Both the position numbers and the translations under genes were made by a program. This document shows, one piece after another, positions 28,230 to 37,455 of a stretch of 64,000 bases of DNA (position 1 is its first letter; each line of letters opens with the position of its first letter). Source of the stretch: Gemmatales bacterium. Its GTDB lineage: Bacteria > Planctomycetota > Planctomycetia > Gemmatales > Gemmataceae. Location: positions 1 to 64,000 of the forward strand of contig BPJP01000003.1 in NCBI GenBank assembly GCA_026004675.1, in the 5' to 3' direction. The notes beneath the pieces are model-generated. The model had not been told where the DNA came from. It did not search any database and saw nothing but the letters and a program-made list of their open reading frames with translations.

Positions 28230-28865
28230 TCACTTCGGTTTCTGGTAGATTTCCAACAGAACATCCTGAACGGAATCGAACGATTTTCCACTAGCGATCA
28301 CCTTGTCGATCAGATTGCGTGCCTCGACGGGGGTATGGCCGACGCTTACCAGAGCTTCATAGGCTTCTTCGAAAACTTGCGCTGCTTGTGCTCCGGCCGA
28401 CGGCGCTTCGGCGGTCGAGGCTTCCGGCGTCACCATGAGGGCGAACTTCGTAACTTTACGCCGAAGCGTCGCGACGATCTGCTCGGCGGACGATGGCCCG
28501 ATGCCCGGCAAAGTCGTCAGCCATTTGCAATCTTGCCTTTGGATGGCATCGGCAATGTCGCGGACGGGGCGAACCAGTGCTTTGATCGCCTTGCGGATGC
28601 CGACCTTGTCCACCGTGCAAAACAACTCGAAGAATTCCAGCTCCGCTTCGCTGGTAAAGCCGATCAGGCGCGGCACCATACGCCCTTGCATCGGATTGCC
28701 TTCCAGAAACTCGCTTGTAAAAAGGGTGATTTCTTCCCCGAGCTTGTTCTGCAGCTGTCGGCGAACGAATTCCGGAATCAAAACTTGATATTCCAAAGCG
28801 CCGACTTGAAGCCTGACTTCTTCCGCGAGCACACGATTCAAGTTCCCTGTCATGCACGTAATCAT
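28230..28865 (-). CDS. ruvA: Holliday junction DNA-binding subunit RuvA (read in frame with RuvC)
   Basis: The ATG at 28865 gives a 211-residue RuvA, close to the usual 200. It has the N-terminal OB domain (MITCMTGNLNRVL, EYQVLIPEFVRRQL), helix-hairpin-helix motifs (VDKVGIRKAIKAL, LTTLPGIGPSSAEQIV) and the C-terminal RuvB-binding domain (EEAYEALVSVGHTPVEARN). RuvA tetramers hold the junction open and load RuvB. In the sequence as given, no stop separates it from ruvC, so one frame of 393 residues (28230-29411) is open. If the seven-base run at 28890-28896 had six bases, ruvC would end in a TGA overlapping this ATG (ATGA), the common arrangement. Confidence 0.92.
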   Translation of the reverse strand: MITCMTGNLNRVLAEEVRLQVGALEYQVLIPEFVRRQLQNKLGEEITLFTSEFLEGNPMQGRMVPRLIGFTSEAELEFFELFCTVDKVGIRKAIKALVRPVRDIADAIQRQDCKWLTTLPGIGPSSAEQIVATLRRKVTKFALMVTPEASTAEAPSAGAQAAQVFEEAYEALVSVGHTPVEARNLIDKVIASGKSFDSVQDVLLEIYQKPK

Positions 28866-29411
28866 GATGAACCCGGTTGGTTGCGCAGGAAAAAAATGGC
28901 ATAAGGCAATGGCCAATGCGTCGGCGACGTCTGGCGGTTCCGGCATTTTCGCCAGGCAAAGTTCTCGCTGCATGGAGCGCTGCATCTGGTCTTTGGGTGC
29001 CCGGCCGTTGCCGGTGATCGTCTTCTTGATTCTTGTGGCGCTATAGCTGACCACAGGGATCGAGGCCTCTGCTGCCGCCAGCAAGATGACGCCTCGGGCA
29101 TGCCCCATCAGGATCGCCGTCCGGGGATGCTGATAATGGGCATACAATTCTTCGATCGCGACGACGGTGGGGCGGAATTGTTCGATGATGCCGCGCAGCG
29201 AATGATGCAAGTTGACCAGGCGAAGGGCCAAGGCGGCTTTTTCATCCCGGCCCGGGCTGGAAATGAAACCTGCTTCGCAGACGTTCGGCCGACGCTGCCT
29301 GGCTTCGATCACCGCATAGCCGGTAATACGCAGACCGGGATCGATGCCGAGTATTCGATCACTGGCAGCGATCCGCACGCTTTGGCCGATCCCTTCACAT
29401 TTCAAAACCAT
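28866..29411 (-). CDS. ruvC: Holliday junction resolvase RuvC (frame continues into RuvA)
   Basis: RuvC is the endonuclease that cleaves Holliday junctions. The four acidic catalytic positions are visible: Asp in ILGIDPGLR (residue 24 from this start), Glu in VVAIEELYA, and two Asp in PPDVADALAIAL. ATRIKKTITGNGRA is a family motif. The protein has about 15 extra residues before the catalytic domain. As sequenced the frame reads through into RuvA without a stop. With one base fewer in the T-run at 28890-28896 it would end CHFFLRNQPGSS with a stop at 28862-28864. I treat it as a separate gene with a probable one-base error, but a real fusion is not excluded. Confidence 0.88.
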
Positions 29412-29570
29412 CGGTATTCCTTACCGGAGCGTCGGTTCTGGCCACAATAATAAAACATTACGTACCCTGACGCCAACGGCAGCCGGGGCCAAATCGATAA
29501 GTTCGAGAAAAACGCGAGCCGAGCAAGATCGGGAAAGTTTGCACGAACCACGCCGACGCGGTCGTGCTTC

Positions 29571-30446
29571 TTACTGTCTTCGGCACTTGTCATCGTTTTG
29601 GTAAAGGTATTCCAGGAGCTTGCGGGCAACGTCGGTGCCGGTTACCGGCGATAGTTTACGCCATCCCGGAACGGCGTTGACTTCAAGTACGAACCAGTCG
29701 CCATTTCGATTGGGTAGCAGGTCGACGCCGGCAATGCGTGCTCCCAAAGCATGGGCGGCCAGAATAGCCATTTTCTCCAGGTTCGGCTCCAAGACACGGA
29801 CTTCCGCCTGACCGCCTTGAGCGATGTTCGTCCGCCAACTGCCTCGCCCATATCGGGTCATGGCAGCCAGTACGCTGTCGCCTAACACGAACGCACGCAC
29901 GTCATAACCGGGATGGGGAACGAACTCTTGAAGAAAAATGATGCTCTGCAACCTTTCCAATGCATGGAACGTTCGCCAGGCGATCTCGATGTCGGTCACG
30001 CGAATCATGCCGCGACCTTCGGAACCGAACAGAGGCTTGACCACGACGTCGCCACCCAGGCGATGAAACGCGTCCAAAGCGGTTTCAGCAGTCTGGCAGA
30101 CGGCGGTTTTCGGGACCTGCAAACCCGCTTCTTCAAGTCGAACACTGGCCAGGTATTTGTCGACGCAGCCTTCGATCGCGGCAGGCGAATTCCATACCTG
30201 GACCCCTTTCGCCCGCAGACGGTGCAACACATTCATGCGAAAAACTACTTGTTCGAGCGAGCCGGGTGGCATGGTGCGAACCAAGACGGCGTCGAAGCCG
30301 GAAAGTTCAGGCTCCGCCGCCGGCGAGACAAAGGCATGAATTCGACGAAAATCGACCAGCTCGACCTGATGGCCCAGGTACATGGCCGCTCGTTCCAAAT
30401 CGCGGACATGCCACCCTCGACCCGCCGACAAAATCGCCAAACGCAT
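29571..30446 (-). CDS. RimK-like ATP-grasp ligase
   Basis: This 291-residue ATP-grasp enzyme joins an amino acid, often glutamate, to a carboxylate using ATP. Motifs are NSPAAIEGCVDKYLASVRLE, the lysine-containing GGDVVVKPLFGSEGRGM (nucleotide-binding loop), IFLQEFVPHPGYDVRAFVLG and the metal-binding GVDLLPNRNGDWFVLEVNAVPGW. The family includes RimK, LysX and the MptN/CofF ligases that act on tetrahydromethanopterin or F420. Many planctomycetes use tetrahydromethanopterin, so an MptN-like role is possible but not shown. The gene is divergent from cbiC with 50 bp between starts. Confidence 0.85.
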   Translation of the reverse strand: MRLAILSAGRGWHVRDLERAAMYLGHQVELVDFRRIHAFVSPAAEPELSGFDAVLVRTMPPGSLEQVVFRMNVLHRLRAKGVQVWNSPAAIEGCVDKYLASVRLEEAGLQVPKTAVCQTAETALDAFHRLGGDVVVKPLFGSEGRGMIRVTDIEIAWRTFHALERLQSIIFLQEFVPHPGYDVRAFVLGDSVLAAMTRYGRGSWRTNIAQGGQAEVRVLEPNLEKMAILAAHALGARIAGVDLLPNRNGDWFVLEVNAVPGWRKLSPVTGTDVARKLLEYLYQNDDKCRRQ

Positions 30447-30496
30447 GACGTTTCCTTTGCTTTTGCAGCTTTTGCAGCATGTTATAGTTAAACCTT

Positions 30497-31126
30497 ATGA
30501 CGCCAGACGAAATCACTGCAGAAAGTTTCCGAATAATTGAACAGGAAGTCGGCCAGCATCCGTTCAACGAATGGGAGTGGCCGATCGCCCGCCGAATGAT
30601 CCATGCGAGCGGTGATGTGTCGTTGGTCCACGATCTTCGCTTCACGCATGACGCTGCCAGGGTCGGCATCCGGGCATTGCAACAACAGACTCCCATTGTC
30701 ACGGATGGCCGGATGACGGCGACCGGCATCGATCGTCGTCTGACTGCGTGTTTGAACGTTCAAGTCGCCTGTTTTATCGACGCGGAGGACGTTCGACAGC
30801 AAGCGGTGCAGGAGCAAAAAACGCGGAGTGCCTGCGGCATGGAAAAGGCGATCGCTTCGATTGGGACGGCGATTTACGTGATTGGGAGTGCGCCGACGGC
30901 GCTTTTGACAGTGTGTGACGCTGTTTTACATTGCAAACTGAAACCGGCACTGATTTTGGCACTGCCCGTCGGTTTTGTTTCGGTTGTCGAGAGCAAACAG
31001 CAAGCCCTGGCGTTGCCGGTGCCCGTCATTTCGGTCGCAGGTAGAAAAGGTGGCAGCGCCATGGCCGCCGCGGCAACCAACGCGTTGTTGCACCTTGCCG
31101 TCGAAGACGCGGGGCGAATCGGCTAG
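30497..31126 (+). CDS. cbiC: Precorrin-8X/cobalt-precorrin-8 methylmutase
   Basis: This 209-residue enzyme catalyses the methyl shift from C-11 to C-12 of the corrin ring, giving hydrogenobyrinate or cobyrinate in cobalamin synthesis. The catalytic histidine lies in ARRMIHASGDVSLVHDLRF (His36), and PIVTDGRMTATGI and PVGFVSVVESKQ are further family motifs. Length is normal. A possible -10 element (TATAGT) lies about 16-20 bases upstream of the ATG, suggesting a very short leader. No other corrin-ring gene is adjacent, but the start of a cbiX-like gene is visible at the right end of the window. Confidence 0.9.
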   Translation: MTPDEITAESFRIIEQEVGQHPFNEWEWPIARRMIHASGDVSLVHDLRFTHDAARVGIRALQQQTPIVTDGRMTATGIDRRLTACLNVQVACFIDAEDVRQQAVQEQKTRSACGMEKAIASIGTAIYVIGSAPTALLTVCDAVLHCKLKPALILALPVGFVSVVESKQQALALPVPVISVAGRKGGSAMAAAATNALLHLAVEDAGRIG

Positions 31127-31334
31127 GCAAGCGGAAAAAGTCAACTTTTTGGAAGCACAAAAAGCGGGCAATCCGGGTTGATTATGTTGACTGTGCCGGA
31201 TTTGAGCGCGGCTGCCGGGGTCAAGTTTGAACTTTTTACCACGGCGGACGCAGATTAAGCTAAACTAATTACGAACTATGAAATGAGGCATTTCTTGGGC
31301 ATTGTTCGTGACCCACTCTTAGGCAGGATGATCG

Positions 31335-33359
31335 ATGACGGTAAATCAATCTCAAAGGCGAACCCGCGAATGGCCACTGTTGCTTCTGGCGTTGGCGCTG
31401 GTTCTGTCGGTGTGCCTTCCCCTTCGTCAATGGCTGGCAACCGAGCCTTTCGCCGGCACGAACTATGAAGGACTTGTCGAGCGCGGGGAGCGTCTGCTGC
31501 TTGGCCCGGAGCAGATCGCCTGCTATGTATTCTTCACTTGGGCGTGTTTGATCCTGGTCGGACGCTATCGCGAGGTTCGCCGCCAGCGGCGGGCATTCCA
31601 ATTGGGATTGTTGCCGACAGAAGAAGGAGCACGGATACTTCCTGAAGACGCTCGGCCGCTGATGCGCAAAGCGGAACAGATCAACCAACAGCGCGGCCCG
31701 TTCATTTTGGCCAACTTGATCCGCCTGGCTTTGGGCAAGTATGCGATCACCCGGTCGTCGCCGGATGTTTCGGAAACGGTGAAGACACAAGCTCAGGTCG
31801 ATCTTGGCCGCCTGGTGGCTACGATGGCCACCGTGCAATATCTCGCCTGGGCCATTCCAGCGATCGGCTTTTTGGGCACCGTGCGGGGTCTGGCCATGAG
31901 CCTGACCATGGCGAGCGCGGACAAGGTAGCCTTGCCGACGAGCGAATTCTTGAAACAGGCGACTGGACATTTGAACGTTGCTTTTGACTGCACGTTGGTG
32001 GCGCTGGCTTTAAGCGTGCCTCTGATGTTTTTGATTCATCAGTTGCAGCGCGACGAAGAAGAATTGATCATCGACAGCCAGCAGTTCTGTCTGGAGCACT
32101 TGGTGAATCGCATCTACGACCCGGAACCGCTGCCGGAGGAAGACGAAGTCCCCGCGGCCGCGCGTAGCCTCCATCGTAAGGACCGCGCAATGAACCTGAT
32201 CGGTCTCGAATTGAACAGCACTCGAGCTCGGGCCTTGAGTGGGCCGGCTGGTATTCGGCCACACTCCGTCCCTTTGGACGGACGCGACGCCGATTTGCCG
32301 ATGACCATCAGCCTGAAAGGCCGAAATCCGGAAGTCGGTCGTGCCGGCTTGTCGCTCTGCCGCCGGATGCCGCATCTCGTCTGCGACCTTTTTATCCCTC
32401 GTCTTGGAACGAACCACGAATGGCAAGCCGGCAGGCACACGTTCGATGCCGCCAAAGCGCTGTCGGTCGTGTTTGAACATTTGCGAGGCGTGTGCAGTTC
32501 CGCCAATGGGCTGGCTTTGTGTCTTCCCTCCTACCTCACTCGCGAGCAGATCGACTGGCTTTGGAAATTGGCCAGTAAAGCGAAATTGCCTCTTCTTGGC
32601 TCGGTGCCTGCTGCGATCGCGCAAGTGCTTGTCGCTTTCAAGAGTACGCCCTGGTCAGGACCGGCACTGGTCGTCGACGCCGATGACCATGCCTTGACAT
32701 TTTCCATCGTGAACGTGACGGCCAACGAGGACGATTGGCAACCAGGGCAAAAACCACGGTCGCTCTCATTATTGCAAACACTGGCGCTGCCCCTACCCAG
32801 ACTGGGGATCCGCGCTTGGAAAGCGCGACTGATCGACGCCATCGCTGACCGATGTGTCCGCCATAGCCGCTGGGACTTGCGCGACTCTGCCGACGCTGAA
32901 CAGATGCTCTTCGACCAACTCGACGACGTACTGGAGGCAGCCCGCCGGGAGCAAATGGTCGAGGTGGTCGTCCAAAGTGCACACTGGTGCCAGAACTTGA
33001 TCCTCCGCCCCGATGAAGTACGAGGTTTTTGTGCGGCTTTGCTGAAAGGAACTGCGGACAATCTGCATCAGGCGTTTTCGGTGGGAGAGGCCAACGGGTT
33101 GCAGAGGATTTTGCTGTCTTGGTCGGCAGCCAGGCTGCCCGGTTTGGTCGACGCAGCTCACGAGGAAACAGAAGAGGAGATTCCGATCATCGCGCTTCCG
33201 GAAGATGCCGGAGCCTTGGGAACGCACGATCTGGCGATCTTCTTCCATCGTGGCGAGTTTCCGCGCGAGCATCTGGAAGCGATTGTTCGCTGCCCATTGC
33301 ATGTGCCTCCTCAGCCGAAACAGAAAGAAAAGAAGCGCCGCCGGTTTTTGGGGCTGTGA
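31335..33359 (+). CDS. MotA/TolQ/ExbB proton channel domain joined to Hsp70/actin-like domain
   Basis: The open frame encodes 674 residues. The first 285 contain four membrane helices (about 13-30, 60-78, 158-180, 205-230). The last two carry the MotA/TolQ/ExbB pattern AIPAIGFLGTVRGLAMSL and AFDCTLVALALSVPLMFLI. From residue 286 (MNLIGLELNSTRARALSG, a phosphate-1-like start) the sequence resembles the Hsp70/actin ATPase fold: LALCLPSYLTREQIDWLW, PLLGSVPAAIAQVL and ALVVDADDHALTFSIVNV. The Lys/Arg-rich tail ends the protein. The ATG at 32190 has AAGGAC upstream, and the run of four C at 32150-32153 could hide a frameshift that artificially joins two genes. The downstream gene at 33422 is its likely MotB/ExbD-type partner. 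Confidence 0.82.
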   Translation: MTVNQSQRRTREWPLLLLALALVLSVCLPLRQWLATEPFAGTNYEGLVERGERLLLGPEQIACYVFFTWACLILVGRYREVRRQRRAFQLGLLPTEEGARILPEDARPLMRKAEQINQQRGPFILANLIRLALGKYAITRSSPDVSETVKTQAQVDLGRLVATMATVQYLAWAIPAIGFLGTVRGLAMSLTMASADKVALPTSEFLKQATGHLNVAFDCTLVALALSVPLMFLIHQLQRDEEELIIDSQQFCLEHLVNRIYDPEPLPEEDEVPAAARSLHRKDRAMNLIGLELNSTRARALSGPAGIRPHSVPLDGRDADLPMTISLKGRNPEVGRAGLSLCRRMPHLVCDLFIPRLGTNHEWQAGRHTFDAAKALSVVFEHLRGVCSSANGLALCLPSYLTREQIDWLWKLASKAKLPLLGSVPAAIAQVLVAFKSTPWSGPALVVDADDHALTFSIVNVTANEDDWQPGQKPRSLSLLQTLALPLPRLGIRAWKARLIDAIADRCVRHSRWDLRDSADAEQMLFDQLDDVLEAARREQMVEVVVQSAHWCQNLILRPDEVRGFCAALLKGTADNLHQAFSVGEANGLQRILLSWSAARLPGLVDAAHEETEEEIPIIALPEDAGALGTHDLAIFFHRGEFPREHLEAIVRCPLHVPPQPKQKEKKRRRFLGL

Positions 33360-33421
33360 ACGCAACCGACCAGTTTCCGAAACCAAAAAGTGACTCACTG
33401 TCGACTTGATTCGAGAAGACC

Positions 33422-34897
33422 ATGACCCGACGTCATCGAATACCGACGATTTTCAACATTTACATGGTCGACGTTCTCTGCTGCGCGCTGGGTTGCGTCA
33501 TTTTGATGTGGCTGTTGAACCTGCACGAATCGAAGCGCGGTGCCGATGCCGCCACCTTGACGCAGCAAGAATTGGAGCGAGTGCGTGCTCGGCTGGAGGA
33601 GGCCAGTAGGCAACTTCACGAGACCAAAGAGGCAGTCCGCAGCACGGCGAAAAAATTGCAACGATCCGAAGAAGAGCGCCTTCGCCAAAGCGAGCGCGCC
33701 GACACAGCCGAAAAAGAGCGCGACGCTCTCCAAAAGGAAATGGCCGAGGCGCTGGCACGTTTGGCGGAATTGAATAAAGCCTTGGCTGCTTTGCAAAGCG
33801 ACAAAAAAGCAGTGGAAAAAGAGTTGGCGCTGAAAACCAAAGACCTCGATGCTTTGGCGAAAGAACTCGCAAGCGCGGTCGAACGAAGCAAACGATTGCA
33901 GGCGTCGCTGGCAGAAAAAGAAAAGATGGCGGCCAACGCTGCCCAAACCGCCGACGACCTCGCTGGCAGACTGAGACTGGCCGACACGAAAATCAAGGAA
34001 CTGGCTGAATTGGCCAGGCTCGTACCCGATTTGAAAAAACAACTCAAGGTCAGCCAGGAGGAAGCCAGGGAACTCGAGAAAGAAGCCGCCGCCTTGCGCA
34101 AGGAACTGCTGGGCGCCAATCTCAGCGCCAAAGACATCGAGAAGGCGTATCTGAAAATGCTCAAAGAAGTGGCGGAGCGGAACAAACAACTCGCGGACGC
34201 GGATAAACGCATCGCCAACTTGCTGGGAGAAAAACGATCGCTCGTGGAGTTATTGCAGCGAACCCGCCTGGCGGCTGAAAACCGTTTCGCCGGCATAGAA
34301 TTGACCGGCAAAAACGTCGTTTTCCTCGTCGACATGTCGGGGAGCATGGAATTGGTCGATGAACGAACTCCTGCTGCCGACAAATGGCCCAAGGTGCAAC
34401 AGGCACTCGCCAAAGTCATGAGCAGCCTGCCCGATCTAGAACAATATCAAGTGATTCTCTTTTCGGATAAACCCTTCTTCCCGCTGGGACAGCAGGGGCG
34501 CTGGCTGAAATTCGAACCAAACACCACTCCCCAACAAGTGGTCAAAGCCATGTCGCTGATCAAACCGAAGGGGGCGACGAACATGTATGCCGCGCTGGAA
34601 GCAGCGTTCACCTATCGCAACCAGGGGTTGGATACGATCTACCTGTTCTCCGACGGCTTGCCGAGCGCCGGTCCTGGTCTGCCCGCGGAACCGACGAACA
34701 TTACGGAGTCGGAGCGAACCGCTTTATTGAGTCGTCACGTTCGGCATACCCTGTTGAACGTCTGGAACAGACCGGGCATGCGCCGCGTTCGCGTCAATGC
34801 AGTGGGCTTCTTTTACGAAAGCCCGGAGGTGGGCGCCTTTCTGTGGGCTTTGGCTCGTGAGAACGAAGGCAGCTTTGTCGGCATGAGCAAACCGTAA
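33422..34897 (+). CDS. Membrane-anchored coiled-coil VWA protein (MotB/ExbD-like anchor)
   Basis: This 491-residue protein has one N-terminal helix (about residues 9-33, IYMVDVLCCALGCVILMWLL) with an aspartate inside it, as in the proton-carrying helix of MotB, ExbD and TolR. A highly charged coiled coil spans about residues 38-290. The C-terminal VWA domain has an intact MIDAS site: DMSGSM (Asp304, Ser306, Ser308), Thr386 in GATNM and Asp411 in FSDGLPS. If the topology follows MotB, the coil and VWA domain lie outside the cytosolic membrane. It follows the channel gene by 62 bp. No peptidoglycan-binding OmpA domain is visible, which sets it apart from MotB and ZorB. Confidence 0.85.
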   Translation: MTRRHRIPTIFNIYMVDVLCCALGCVILMWLLNLHESKRGADAATLTQQELERVRARLEEASRQLHETKEAVRSTAKKLQRSEEERLRQSERADTAEKERDALQKEMAEALARLAELNKALAALQSDKKAVEKELALKTKDLDALAKELASAVERSKRLQASLAEKEKMAANAAQTADDLAGRLRLADTKIKELAELARLVPDLKKQLKVSQEEARELEKEAAALRKELLGANLSAKDIEKAYLKMLKEVAERNKQLADADKRIANLLGEKRSLVELLQRTRLAAENRFAGIELTGKNVVFLVDMSGSMELVDERTPAADKWPKVQQALAKVMSSLPDLEQYQVILFSDKPFFPLGQQGRWLKFEPNTTPQQVVKAMSLIKPKGATNMYAALEAAFTYRNQGLDTIYLFSDGLPSAGPGLPAEPTNITESERTALLSRHVRHTLLNVWNRPGMRRVRVNAVGFFYESPEVGAFLWALARENEGSFVGMSKP

Positions 34898-35036
34898 GCA
34901 GAGTAAACAGCTTTACGATATAGATAAATCCGAATGGTTCAGGGTGCCGACGGCAAAACCGAATTGAAAGCCATTTATTCGCCTCGTAGGATTTAGACAA
35001 AGGGTTCATGATTCCTTAACTCGACACAAAACGATC

Positions 35037-37200
35037 GTGGAACGCAAATCTTTTGCGCGGGCATGGCGGTTTTTGAGCTACAAGCCCACAGCCAAGTGGC
35101 TTGCGTTGTCAGCCGCCGCCGCTTCGGGTTTTTTTTACCTTGCATTTCTGATCGTGCTCGGCCTGGCCGCCGACTTGATCGTGCACCGCGGCCAAATCCC
35201 GACATTTCGCGACCTGACGCCGTATGAACGTGACGTCTTTCTCAACATCTGGTCGGCGCTGCCGATTAGCGAAAGGCAACAGCATCTGGAGGAAATGGAC
35301 GTTCCGTCCGAAGAAGCCCAGAAGCTGGCCAGTATGGATGCAGCACAGCTCGACAGCAAGGCGAAAGAGACCATCTGGCGTTCCCAGGTTTACCGAATCG
35401 TAAAGGATCGCGTCGGCCTCGACGCCGCCCAACTCGTTAAACCGACGGCAACCGAGCAGGAGTTGACGGATCGCGGCGTATTAAGCTTGATCGTGCGGAG
35501 CCACTACAAAAGAGACCTCGGCGCCAGGCTTTATGGTCCGGCGCTTGGCACGCTGGCTCGCATCTTTCCCTGGATGTGGCGCTGGCAGGACCCGATCAAC
35601 GCCAACTCGTTCTACTATCTTTCAGGGTTGGTGATTACCGCGGTCGTCTTGGCATTTTTGCGGGCAGTCGTTCTTTATGTCTTGCACGCCTCCGCCGCCC
35701 AGGCCGTCGTCGAGGCTTCGACACGTTTGCGCCGCGCCGTTTACCACCACACCCACCGTTTGGGCCGATTGGCCTTTCGTTCGCTTGGCCCGGCCGAGGC
35801 GGTCGGCATCTTTACCAAGCAACTGGAAATCCTGCAAAACGGCCTGTACGTCTGGCTGACGGTCATGGTTCGCGAGCCGATAAAGTTCATCTTGCTCCTG
35901 GTTTTCGCCCTTTTGATCAATTTTTGGCTGGCGCTGGCTTTTCTGTTTTTCGCCTTGTTGATTTGGGTCATTGGCGGACAAATGGTTGTTTACATCCGTC
36001 GGCAAGAACGCCAGGCCGCCAGGGACGCCGCCGATCAACTTGCCCTTTTGCAGGAAAGCCTGATGATGACTCGCCTCGTCAAAGTCTACCTGATGGAGCT
36101 TTTCAACCAGGCCCGTGTGGAAAGGCAATTGTCCCGCTATGCCGAAGCGCAGAAAAAGGCCTACCGGGGCGAGGAAATCTATCGCCCGTTACTCGTTTTG
36201 CTCGGCACGCTGTCGGCGATCGCCTTGCTCTATCTGGCCGGTTTGATCGTGTTGAGTGGGCGGTTCGGCGTCGCCAGCGCGATCACCATGTCCGCCGCAC
36301 TGGTCAGTCTCTACTGGCCCACGGTCAATTTCCTTGAACACCGTCGCGTCCTGCGCCGAGCGCGAGAAGCCGCCAGTATTGTGTTTCGATTTCTCGATCG
36401 CCCTGGGGAGGTTGGCCAGGCGGTCGGCGCCGAGTTCCTGCCCCCCATGAGCAAGTCGCTGGAATTCGACGATGTTACCCTTCATGAGCCAGGAACCGGC
36501 CGAAAGCTTATCGAATCCGTCTCGCTACGTATCGAAGCCGGTCAGCGCATCGGCATCGTGGGCACCGACGAGTTGCAAAAACACGCCCTTGTTTATCTGA
36601 TACCTCGTTTTCTCGATCCCACGCTCGGCGAAGTCCGCATCGACAACAAGAATATCCGCTGGGTCACGCTGGATTCGCTGCGTTCGCAGATTTCCATGGT
36701 GATGCAGCACAATCTGGTCTTCAATGACACCGTCGCCAACAATATCGGTTGCGGCGACCCCCAATACGATCGCCCCAAAATCATCGAGGCGGCGAAGCTG
36801 GCCCGCGCTCACCACTTCATCCAGAAGTTGCCCCGGGGCTACGAAACGGTGATCGGTGAAGCCGGACACACGCTCAATGTCGGCCAGCAGTTCCGCATCG
36901 CTCTCGCCCGCGCCATCGTCCGTGACCCCCGCCATCCTGATTATCGAAGAACCCACCGTCCCGCTGGACGATGATACCAAAGCCCTGCTCGATGATGCCA
37001 TGACACGCATCCTGCCTGGGCGAACTGTCATCTTTCTGCCGCATCGAATCTCTACGATCAAACGCTGCGAAAAAATCGTCTTGCTTCACAAAGGCCGCAT
37101 CGAAGCGATCGGCGATCATCGCCAGCTGCTGGCCAGCAACATGCTTTATAAACATCTGCATTACATCGAATTCAACGAATTCGCCGATGAATTGGCGTGA
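35037..37200 (+). CDS. ABC exporter-like protein with degenerate ATPase motifs (one frameshift)
   Basis: With one C removed from the run of five at 36926-36930 the protein has 720 residues; as sequenced it stops at 36974 and loses the Walker B half. It has an N-terminal helix, a soluble insert of about 135 residues, an exporter-type membrane domain (about 190-440) and an ABC ATPase domain. The ATPase motifs are poor: Walker A reads GTDELQKHA instead of GxxGxGK[ST], the signature is LNVGQQ instead of LSGGQ, and Walker B is ILIIEEPT. The Q-loop (SMVMQHNLVF) and H-loop (FLPHRIST) look normal. ATP hydrolysis may be impaired. GTG is the start. It lies 139 bp after the VWA gene. Confidence 0.85.
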
Positions 37201-37455
37201 CCAGCCAAGAACACTGCGGCCACTTCCCCGGTCAGCGAAGCCGCGGCCGATTTCGCCTCGGTTGCGTTTCATGCAGCACAGCCAGATGCCCGTACCTCCG
37301 ACACAAACCATGTTGACCAGAGAGAATGTGCCGATCGTGCTGGCCGCTCTTCTGTAAAGTTTTGATTTTCCTGGAGAAAACCCTCTCGATCTGTGGTCTA
37401 ATGACATGGAGGTATTTTCGGCAATGAAGGTCACGTCAGTAGAGGGACTCCCGAA

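Noticed and set aside
31335-34897. Interpretation as a Zorya-type anti-phage system
   Set aside because: The channel plus aspartate-helix pair is similar in principle, but no OmpA-type peptidoglycan-binding domain, ZorC/ZorD/ZorE-like genes or other defence genes are nearby.
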